Source: Psychrobacter sp. (GTDB lineage Bacteria; Pseudomonadota; Gammaproteobacteria; Pseudomonadales; Moraxellaceae). From it: a stretch of DNA of 5,036 nt. Location of the stretch: contig JARIAA010000251.1 of assembly GCA_029264635.1 (NCBI GenBank), forward strand, positions 1-5,036. The letters run 5' to 3'. The position numbers and the translations under genes were made by a program. Below the pieces are notes generated by a model. The model worked only from the letters and a program-made list of their open reading frames with translations, was not told the origin of the DNA and made no database searches. How positions within the stretch are numbered: the first letter of the stretch is position 1; every line of letters starts with the position of its first letter. Shown one piece after another: positions 1 through 5,036 of this stretch.

Positions 1-1
1 A

Positions 2-121
2 ATAAATAACGTAAATGGTATTGAGAATGAAGAAAGCTTTGGAGATTATGAGGAAAATATAGTCATGATGATGTATTACGATGTCGTCATTAAGCATGAA
101 TCAGAACTGGCTAAAAGCTAG
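2..121 (+). CDS. C-terminal end of an unrecognised protein (partial, cut by left edge)
   Basis: An open frame enters from the left edge and runs 39 codons to a TAG stop at 119-121. The tail is acidic in its first half (ENEES, DYEEN), followed by a short hydrophobic run (IVMMMYYDVV) and a charged end (KHESELAKS). I do not recognise the family. It lies upstream of, and on the same strand as, an aminotransferase-like start and polysaccharide-type genes, so it may belong to the same surface-polysaccharide locus, but that is inference from position only. The frame could be a chance opening because only 120 bases are visible. The coding-like residue mix and the absence of a competing gene favour a real gene end. 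Confidence 0.55.
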   Translation: MNNVNGIENEESFGDYEENIVMMMYYDVVIKHESELAKS

Positions 122-190
122 CCTTAAACCTTCAGTTTTTATCAGTTCTTAATTTTTTTGATATATTGGTTAAATGTTTACTAACTGATG

Positions 191-195
191 AGAGG
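191..195 (+). promoter_or_regulatory. Ribosome binding site of the aminotransferase-like remnant
   Basis: AGAGG lies nine bases before the ATG at 205. This is a better Shine-Dalgarno match than anything before the ATG at 166 or the DUF4184-type ATG at 379. It suggests that translation in this region starts, or once started, at 205. Confidence 0.45.
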
Positions 196-204
196 TTATA
201 TCTT

Positions 205-261
205 ATGTTTAGTAATCCTTTCTCGCCATTGCCAAGTTTTACAGTGCAAGAGGATAATGCC
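205..261 (+). pseudogene. Remnant of the 5' end of a DegT-type aminotransferase gene
   Basis: The 19 codons from the ATG at 205 align without gaps to the first 19 codons of the complete aminotransferase at 1945. Eleven of 19 residues are identical by my count (shared block PFSP-x-PSFT), as are about 39 of 57 bases. Within the PFSP-x-PSFT codons four of the five base changes are synonymous. That is what one expects if both copies were once under selection as protein starts, not a recent exact duplication. After codon 19 the similarity is lost, and none of the PLP-binding parts of the enzyme follow. The frame stays open into the DUF4184 gene downstream. It may be a relic of an older or foreign allele, or a leader now fused to the membrane protein. 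Confidence 0.6.
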
Positions 262-378
262 AGTTGGAAAGACATTACATTTAACGTTACAAGCGCTAAG
301 TGCGATCGTTTAGTTAAAGTGTCGAAAGTTTGTTGCAGTATACATTTAGTAAACTTAGCTTTTATAAGTAGTCCAGAT

Positions 379-1323
379 ATGGCTTTTACACCAGCACACA
401 TGGCAGCCGCCTTGCCATTTTATAGACGTAATAATAAAAACCATAGCGTACGCTGGCTACAGTTTGATGCATTGCTGATCGGTACAATGATGCCAGATCT
501 ACATTATTATATACGCATTGGTAGCTCATTCTCTCGACAGTCTCATGAATGGATAGGTCTGTTTACCTACAATTTGCCATGGGGTTTGGCCGTCTTTACG
601 CTATGGTATTGGGGGTTAAAACCTGCTGCCTTTGCGCTAGTTCAGCCGTTTTTAGGGAAGAGTATAGCCAATACTTTGATGCGATCAGATGCAGAAATTA
701 GCGATGCAGATCAGAAAATTCGTCGCTTTACTGGTTACGCTGATAAACGCTGGTCGTTTGCCAACATCAAAAAACGCGTTATGTATAAAGTAAACTCATT
801 TTTTGTGCCTGTAGTACTTGGGTTATTGGTCGGCGCAGCTACTCATCTCATATGGGATGGTATTACTCATGCTGATGGTTCCATTGCTCGCCACATAGAC
901 TGGCTGCAATATCCTGTATATTTTTATCCTTTTAAAGGAACAAGCATTGCTAGGATATTACAGTACTTGAGCTCAATAGCAGGGTTAGGCATTTTGCTAT
1001 GGTTTGCTGTCACACATTTACGGACTCGAAGAGATGGTAATAACTTAGCTGAGCACGCTATAGAAGAGAATGCCATAGCATCTTTATTTACTAAAAAACA
1101 GAGTCTGCTTATAGTGGGTTCGATAACTACTTTATCTCTTATATGGATTATGAAGGCAGTTTTGCGCTGGTATCCATCCTTGGGCGGCAGTCCATACAGA
1201 TTCGCTGCAAAAGTATCCGTCAATGTCCTTCCAAATATTGCTCTATTATGTATCAGCTATGCTGTTATTTACCATTTAATTTATTTTTTCCAGTACAAGT
1301 ATTTGTGGAACCGTAAAAGTTAA
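379..1323 (+). CDS. DUF4184 family multi-pass membrane protein
   Basis: The protein has 314 residues counted from the ATG at 379. It begins MAFTPAH, as DUF4184 proteins typically do, and carries that family's landmarks: MMPDLHYY (residues 37-44), QSHEWIGLF (54-62) and ATHLIWDGITHADG (154-167). Hydrophobic segments lie near 61-80, 141-159, 192-213, 241-260 and 286-306, so it should sit in the inner membrane. Its function is unknown. The spaced His/Asp residues (H7, D40, H56, H156, D160, H164, D166) resemble those of membrane-bound metal-dependent hydrolases of the YdjM/DUF457 type, which is an inference. The frame is open upstream to 166, including an aminotransferase-like start at 205 with a good ribosome site, whereas 379 has only a weak one. 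A longer product with a 58-residue foreign N-terminus is therefore possible. I chose 379 because the family homology begins there. Confidence 0.8.
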   Translation: MAFTPAHMAAALPFYRRNNKNHSVRWLQFDALLIGTMMPDLHYYIRIGSSFSRQSHEWIGLFTYNLPWGLAVFTLWYWGLKPAAFALVQPFLGKSIANTLMRSDAEISDADQKIRRFTGYADKRWSFANIKKRVMYKVNSFFVPVVLGLLVGAATHLIWDGITHADGSIARHIDWLQYPVYFYPFKGTSIARILQYLSSIAGLGILLWFAVTHLRTRRDGNNLAEHAIEENAIASLFTKKQSLLIVGSITTLSLIWIMKAVLRWYPSLGGSPYRFAAKVSVNVLPNIALLCISYAVIYHLIYFFQYKYLWNRKS

Positions 1324-1509
1324 CATCAGTTTTTTATAATAACTAGTTAATTAAGGTATTTTACTCTACTGGTAAATAAAGATAGCTTCAATGTAGAGTC
1401 ATTGATTTGCTCGAAATTCTGTACAACTAGAACTTCTTATTATATTCGGATATAAAAATATATAGAAAAGCATACTAAAGCAATTTTAATATCGACATTT
1501 GGAAACGCT
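1324..1509 (+). other. AT-rich intergenic spacer with possible promoter
   Basis: This stretch of 186 bases holds no convincing gene. It contains AT-only symmetry at 1440-1455 (TTATAT, four-base gap, ATATAA) and -10-like sequences such as TATAAA at 1451-1456. The best -35 at a 17-base distance (TAGAAC, 1428-1433) matches only half the consensus. It could carry a promoter for the 111-residue gene, but the base composition makes such matches easy by chance. No stem followed by a T run is seen after the DUF4184 stop. Confidence 0.3.
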
Positions 1510-1845
1510 ATGATTCTTATACATAATGCGCTTATCAACAATATAAGACGCTCTGAGGCAGCTTATAGAGTGTATCAACAAGGTCTGATGTATCATCAAG
1601 CTCTGCATATTTTTCATGCAAACGAGAAGATATATGATGAACTTAATTGTTTGTTGGATAACAACAATATAGATCTGGCCATGAGTAAAAAGATATTTAA
1701 TTATATATTTTATCTTGAAGATTGGTTCTTACAATTTTCAAAGTTAGAAGAGGAGATAAAAACTCTTGAAGATCGTTTTTCTTTTGAGTCTTTAAAATAC
1801 AGCATACCTTACCCATCAAGTTTTTTAGATGATGTTATACAATAA
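1510..1845 (+). CDS. Hypothetical 111-residue helical protein
   Basis: I do not recognise this protein. It runs 111 residues from the ATG at 1510, with GGA seven bases upstream as a modest ribosome site. It looks soluble and mostly helical, with no signal peptide or membrane span. Residues 78-90 (KLEEEIKTLEDRF) form a charged amphipathic stretch that could be a short coiled coil, and the end is richer in Pro and Ser (SIPYPSS, 98-104). The G+C content is about 30% by hand count, clearly below the aminotransferase and scp genes, which suggests acquired DNA. It is separated from the DUF4184 gene by an AT-rich spacer and from the aminotransferase by 99 bases, all on one strand. No overlapping frame competes for the region. 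A real gene is likely; its role is open. Confidence 0.6.
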   Translation: MILIHNALINNIRRSEAAYRVYQQGLMYHQALHIFHANEKIYDELNCLLDNNNIDLAMSKKIFNYIFYLEDWFLQFSKLEEEIKTLEDRFSFESLKYSIPYPSSFLDDVIQ

Positions 1846-1934
1846 GGGATAGTAAATTCAGCTATGCTTTAGTTTTTGCTCAGAAATAATTAGTAAAATC
1901 CGTTAAACTAGATGGTAATTCCCATTATAAAATC

Positions 1935-1938
1935 AGGA
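1935..1938 (+). promoter_or_regulatory. Ribosome binding site deciding the aminotransferase start
   Basis: AGGA lies six bases before the ATG at 1945. The in-frame ATG at 1912 lacks a comparable site, and the eleven residues it would add fall outside the conserved N-terminus. The start is therefore set at 1945. Confidence 0.6.
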
Positions 1939-1944
1939 TATAAT

Positions 1945-3156
1945 ATGTTAAATTCACCTTTTTCACCTTGGCCAAGCTTTACACAAGAAGAAGCTGATGC
2001 GGTCAGTAAAGTTCTATTGTCTAATAAAGTAAACTATTGGACAGGGCAAGAATGTCGTCATTTTGAGGAAGAATTCGCTAAGTATGCTGACAGTAAATAC
2101 GCTATAGCTCTAGGTAATGGTACTTTAGCATTGGATGTGGCCCTACAAGCACTGAATATCGGCGCAGGGGATGAGGTAATTGTGACTCCACGTACTTTTA
2201 TTGCTAGTATCTCAAGTGTGGTAAATGCTGGAGCAACGCCTGTGTTTGCTGATGTTGATGAATCTACGGGTAACATCTCACCAGACACCATTGCTGCTGT
2301 TTTAACGGACAAAACCAAGGGTATCGTTTGTGTGCATTTGGCAGGTTGGCCATGCGATATGGATGGCATAATGGCGCTTGCAGACAAGCATAACCTCTAC
2401 GTCATTGAGGACTGTGCACAAGCACACGGTGCCTATTATAAAGGTCGTAGTGTCGGTAGTATTGGGCATGTAGGTGCCTGGAGTTTTTGTCAAGATAAGA
2501 TCATGACCACCGGCGGTGAGGGCGGAATGGTTACGACTAATGATGAAAATCTATGGCGTAAAATGTGGGCATACAAAGATCATGGCAAAAGCTATGCTGC
2601 TGTCTATGAAAAGAAGCATCCACCTGGCTATCGCTGGTTGCATGAAAGCTTTGGTACTAACTGGCGTATGACTGAGATGCAAGGGGTAATAGGACGTATC
2701 CAGCTGGACAGAATGCCTGATTGGACCGCTAAGCGTACGGCTAACGCGCAAGCCATTTTGCAAGCTTGTACGCAATGGGAAGGCAAAGGTTATTTAAATG
2801 TGCCAAAGTTAGAAGATACGCCAGAATTTGCAAACTCTAAGCATGCGTACTATAAATTATATGTCTATGTTAATGCTAATAACTTACCAGATGAATGGTC
2901 GCGTGACCGTATCATCGAGGAGATCAACCAGTTAGGCGTACCTTGTTATTCTGGCTCGGCGTCTGAGGTTTATTTAGAAAAAGCATTTGATGGCACAGGC
3001 TTGCGGCCTGAAACAAGATTGCCTATTGCAAAAGAGCTTGGAGAGACAAGCTTGATGTTCTTAGTGCATCCAACGCTTACTGACGCTGAGATTGAAAAAA
3101 CGGTTCAAGCGATCAATACGGTATTTGCTCAATTGGACAGCTCTATTCAAGCCTAA
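1945..3156 (+). CDS. DegT/DnrJ/EryC1/StrS family sugar aminotransferase
   Basis: This is a complete 403-residue PLP-dependent enzyme of the family that transfers an amino group, usually from glutamate, onto nucleotide-linked keto sugars. Visible landmarks are the phosphate-binding loop GNGTLAL (57-63), TPRTFIAS (81-88), IEDCAQAHGA (154-163) with Asp156 for the pyridine nitrogen, and SFCQDKIMTTGGEGGM (180-195) with the Schiff-base lysine at 185. GTNWRMTEMQGVIGRIQL (237-254) is the usual partner-subunit segment. The C-terminal domain is intact (SEVYLEKAFDG, LMFLVHPTL). Length is normal for the family. The exact sugar substrate cannot be read from the sequence; amino sugars for capsule, O-antigen or protein glycan are the usual products. 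It lies 99 bases after the small hypothetical gene and converges on scpB. Its first 19 codons have a diverged echo at 205-261. Confidence 0.93.
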   Translation: MLNSPFSPWPSFTQEEADAVSKVLLSNKVNYWTGQECRHFEEEFAKYADSKYAIALGNGTLALDVALQALNIGAGDEVIVTPRTFIASISSVVNAGATPVFADVDESTGNISPDTIAAVLTDKTKGIVCVHLAGWPCDMDGIMALADKHNLYVIEDCAQAHGAYYKGRSVGSIGHVGAWSFCQDKIMTTGGEGGMVTTNDENLWRKMWAYKDHGKSYAAVYEKKHPPGYRWLHESFGTNWRMTEMQGVIGRIQLDRMPDWTAKRTANAQAILQACTQWEGKGYLNVPKLEDTPEFANSKHAYYKLYVYVNANNLPDEWSRDRIIEEINQLGVPCYSGSASEVYLEKAFDGTGLRPETRLPIAKELGETSLMFLVHPTLTDAEIEKTVQAINTVFAQLDSSIQA

Positions 3157-3181
3157 TATTCATAGTTATATTTATTCGTAT

Positions 3182-3787
3182 TTAAAGGACACCACCAATT
3201 GTTGTTATCTCTGGCATTGGTGGTAATTCGTTTAAATGGGAGAGTCCAAAAGCATCTAAAAATTGCGCAGTGGTATGTAATAATGCTGGACGTCCCAATG
3301 TGTCTTTGTACCCATCTTCGATGATCCAGCCTTTATCAAACAGTTGGCGCAAAATGTTGCTCGATAGTGTGACACCGCGTACATATTCTATATCGCTGCG
3401 CGTCACGGGTTGCTTGTAAGCGATGACACTTAATGTCTCAAGCATTGCTTGGCTCAAACGCTCTTGGCGTTGCGGAAAAACGCGTTGTATCAATGCACTG
3501 TAGTGATTAGCAACTTGCAGGCGATAACCACTTGCGGTCTTATGTAAGCTAAGCACACCTATGCTTAAACGTTGCTGGAGCAATTCTAAAGCATCATTTA
3601 GCTCGTTAGTAGATAAAGACAAATACTTTTTTAGAGCAGTAGCGGTAAGCGGTGCATCCGACGCGTGCAATAGCACTTCAATATGTTTGCTTATCTCTTC
3701 AAGCTTTTCTTCAAACGGGGAGGATAAAGCTGCCGTTATCGTTTTTTCTTTCTCAGCACTTTGCTTCGTATTGTCCGTAGTTATCAT
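3182..3787 (-). CDS. scpB: ScpB, condensin accessory protein (winged helix)
   Basis: ScpB dimers bind the kleisin ScpA in the SMC-ScpAB condensin complex, which compacts and helps segregate the chromosome. From the ATG at 3787 the protein has 201 residues. After a charged N-terminus come two winged-helix domains: roughly residues 27-105 (HIEVLLHASDAPLTATALKK) and 110-180 (LSQAMLETLSVIAYKQPVTR). The family signature GRPALLHTTAQFLDAFGL spans 165-182. An in-frame TTG at 3832 would add 15 residues but has no ribosome site. The ATG at 3787 has AAGAAGAG ten bases upstream (3798-3805), so it was preferred. It lies 67 bases after scpA on the same strand, probably in one transcript. The gene ends 25 bases from the convergent aminotransferase stop. 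Confidence 0.92.
   Translation of the reverse strand: MITTDNTKQSAEKEKTITAALSSPFEEKLEEISKHIEVLLHASDAPLTATALKKYLSLSTNELNDALELLQQRLSIGVLSLHKTASGYRLQVANHYSALIQRVFPQRQERLSQAMLETLSVIAYKQPVTRSDIEYVRGVTLSSNILRQLFDKGWIIEDGYKDTLGRPALLHTTAQFLDAFGLSHLNELPPMPEITTIGGVL
3191..3224. repeat. Perfect 9-bp inverted repeat at the 3' end of scpB
   Basis: ACCACCAAT (3191-3199) and its exact complement ATTGGTGGT (3216-3224) flank a 16-base loop inside the last codons of scpB, just beyond the aminotransferase stop. The position between convergent genes would suit a terminator. However, no T run follows on either strand and the loop is long, so it is not a standard intrinsic terminator. It may be a weak transcript-end structure or a by-product of the coding sequence. 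Confidence 0.35.
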
Positions 3788-3854
3788 TAGAAATGGACTC
3801 TTCTTAAATATTATATCTTTAATAGTGCACAAACTTGCATCAAGCGAGCGCTAA

Positions 3855-4802
3855 TTAAGCCAACCACTGTAACGTGAGTTTTTCCATTTGATCATCTGTG
3901 GGTTTTTTAGTATCGGCATCATTTGCTAGGGTCTTACTCCTGTCTGCCTCGATAGTTACTACTCCAACCAGCTGCCTTTTTATTAATTCAAGCACTGCGA
4001 CAAAGCTGACCACTACACCTATTTTACCTTGTGCTTTATCTAGAAGCTCATAAAAAGAGCGCGCACCCTCCATGCTTAGCTGCCGGCTAATATTGGCGAT
4101 ACGGTCGGCAAGCGGCACGGCATCGACTTTAATTGTATGCATCTGATAGTCTGGCTGCAATTGCATCTTAAATAAGCTATCGATTAATAAGGTAGGGGAG
4201 TAGCTGGGCAATTCAGCGTTCATAATATCTTGGTTGGGCATACTGACCATTGCTAAAAACACATCACGCTCAAGACGAACGAGATTATCTAAACGCTGGC
4301 TGGCGGCTTTAATTTGCGCATACTCTTCGAGGCGTTCAATCAGTTCAGCTTTCGGGTCACGCTCATCACTTGGGGTTTCGGGCTTTGGCAGGAGCAGCTC
4401 GGTTTTAATGGCAATTAAGGTCGATGCCATCAGTAAGTAATCACCTGCCAATTCAAAATGCTCAGTATCTAACGCAGCAATATAAGCCAAATACTGCTCA
4501 GTAATAGGCAATATTGGCATCTGCGTTAGATCAACGTTGTTTTTTTTGACTAGATAGAGTAAAAAATCCAATGGTCCGGCAAACTGTTCTAACCAAATAG
4601 CAAAGGCCTGCGGGGGCACATAAAGATCTTCTGGTAGATGCTGCACAGGTGTCTGATAGATACGTAAAGACATATCACTGATGTCTGCGTACTCAGATTC
4701 ATCATGAACTAACGACTCAAACCCATGATGAGTACCTGCAGGCAAGTCAGTAGGTAATAAAGCCACCTGTTTAATCTTCGGCTTACTCTTTACGTTTACC
4801 AT
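3855..4802 (-). CDS. scpA: ScpA, condensin kleisin subunit
   Basis: ScpA is the kleisin that bridges the SMC heads and binds ScpB in bacterial condensin. The 315-residue protein shows the family core FAGPLDFLLYLVKKNNVDL (74-92), then PITEQYLAY (99-107), and the SMC-neck-type helix ELAGDYLLMASTLIAIKTEL (117-136). The middle is acidic and charged (140-180). The C-terminal winged helix has VSFVAVLELIKRQLVGV at 265-281. The first 65 or so residues precede the conserved core and look poorly structured. An internal ATG at 4673 (Met44) is possible, but neither start has a strong ribosome site, so the longest ATG frame is kept. It follows trpS by 39 bases and precedes scpB, consistent with one operon. 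Confidence 0.93.
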   Translation of the reverse strand: MVNVKSKPKIKQVALLPTDLPAGTHHGFESLVHDESEYADISDMSLRIYQTPVQHLPEDLYVPPQAFAIWLEQFAGPLDFLLYLVKKNNVDLTQMPILPITEQYLAYIAALDTEHFELAGDYLLMASTLIAIKTELLLPKPETPSDERDPKAELIERLEEYAQIKAASQRLDNLVRLERDVFLAMVSMPNQDIMNAELPSYSPTLLIDSLFKMQLQPDYQMHTIKVDAVPLADRIANISRQLSMEGARSFYELLDKAQGKIGVVVSFVAVLELIKRQLVGVVTIEADRSKTLANDADTKKPTDDQMEKLTLQWLA

Positions 4803-4841
4803 CTGTCTTTATTGCTTCTGTCTTTGTAGCTACTATCAAAA

Positions 4842-5036
4842 TTATTTAAGTTTGGCAAGTGGACGAATACCAATCGCGCGGCGAGTCTTATCTAACTGTT
4901 TACGGCTATGACGGCGCGCTTTTTCTGCGCCCATCTGTAAGATATCTTCTAGTTCCTTTGGGTTGTCCATGAGCTCTTGATAGCGCGCGCGAAATGGGGC
5001 AATCTCTGCGTTTATTTTATCGAATAGCGCTTGTTT
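4842..5036 (-). CDS. trpS: Tryptophan-tRNA ligase, C-terminal end (partial, cut by right edge)
   Basis: The frame enters from the right edge and gives 64 residues to a TAA stop at 4842-4844. The sequence resembles the C-terminal helical tail of TrpS: an INAEIAPFRARYQELMDNP region, then ILQMGAEKARRHSRKQLDKT and a basic end RPLAKLK. This part belongs to the anticodon-recognition side of the enzyme. The catalytic HIGH and KMSKS motifs lie outside the window and cannot be checked. Adjacency to scpA fits the gene order I recall for Moraxellaceae. The tail family of TrpS is recognised by pattern, so a small chance of misassignment remains. Confidence 0.83.
   Translation of the reverse strand, partial: KQALFDKINAEIAPFRARYQELMDNPKELEDILQMGAEKARRHSRKQLDKTRRAIGIRPLAKLK

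Noticed and set aside
109..123. GGCTA/TAGCC hairpin over the stop codon of the left partial gene
   Set aside because: The stem is only five pairs and is not followed directly by a T run. The T stretches at 136-159 have no stem beside them.
326..356. AAGTTT/AAACTT inverted repeat before the DUF4184 start as a mobile-element end
   Set aside because: It is six pairs with a 19-base gap in AT-rich DNA. No matching copy or target duplication was found near the right side of the segment.
132..401. Open frame on the - strand opposite the remnant and the DUF4184 start
   Set aside because: It shows no recognisable domain and overlaps a better-supported frame on the + strand.
924..1223. Open frame on the - strand inside the DUF4184 gene
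   Set aside because: It is a shadow of a frame with clear family motifs and membrane segments.
1903..1931. TTAAAC/TATAAA promoter-like pair with a 17-base gap
   Set aside because: The predicted transcript start would fall only a few bases before the ATG at 1945 and would exclude the ribosome site, so it cannot easily serve this gene.
1912..1944. Upstream ATG start for the aminotransferase at 1912
   Set aside because: It has no clear ribosome site and adds eleven residues outside the conserved N-terminus. The ATG at 1945 has AGGA six bases upstream and matches the family start.
2058..2387. Open frame on the - strand inside the aminotransferase
   Set aside because: It lies opposite the conserved PLP-binding region of a strongly supported gene and has no family signal.
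3561..3854. Open frame on the + strand opposite scpB
   Set aside because: Its Ser/Phe-rich translation is typical of an antisense shadow, and scpB is well supported here.

Overview
The window looks like a chromosomal segment of a gammaproteobacterium, most likely Moraxellaceae and probably Psychrobacter or a close relative. This rests on the moderately AT-rich composition, the character of the ScpA, ScpB and TrpS proteins, and the trpS-scpA-scpB gene order. Genus assignment from one window is an inference. I see no tRNA, rRNA, CRISPR array, insertion sequence or integrase.

The left two thirds read on the + strand. At the left edge is the last 39 codons of an unrecognised gene, ending at 121. 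A short stretch at 205-261 closely resembles the first 19 codons of the sugar aminotransferase gene that appears in full at 1945. That stretch is open, in frame, into a membrane protein of the DUF4184 family, whose own family-type start is at 379 and which ends at 1323. An AT-rich spacer of 186 bases follows. Next comes a 111-residue protein of no recognised family (1510-1845, about 30% G+C), and then a complete DegT/DnrJ/EryC1/StrS-type PLP-dependent aminotransferase (1945-3156). The aminotransferase suggests that this side is the edge of a surface-polysaccharide (capsule, O-antigen or protein-glycan) locus.

The right third reads on the - strand and is housekeeping. It holds the 3' end of trpS (4842 to the right edge), scpA (3855-4802) and scpB (3182-3787), closely spaced and probably one transcript. 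ScpA and ScpB are the kleisin and winged-helix partners of SMC in bacterial condensin. The aminotransferase and scpB converge with 25 bases between their stop codons, so the boundary between variable and core genes is tight.

The observation most worth attention is the duplicated aminotransferase start. It suggests that the DUF4184 gene and the 111-residue gene lie in a segment acquired or rearranged at the 5' end of the aminotransferase gene. An older start would have been left behind as a remnant fused in frame to the DUF4184 gene. This is a plausible locus rearrangement; I see no firm evidence of a new multi-gene system.
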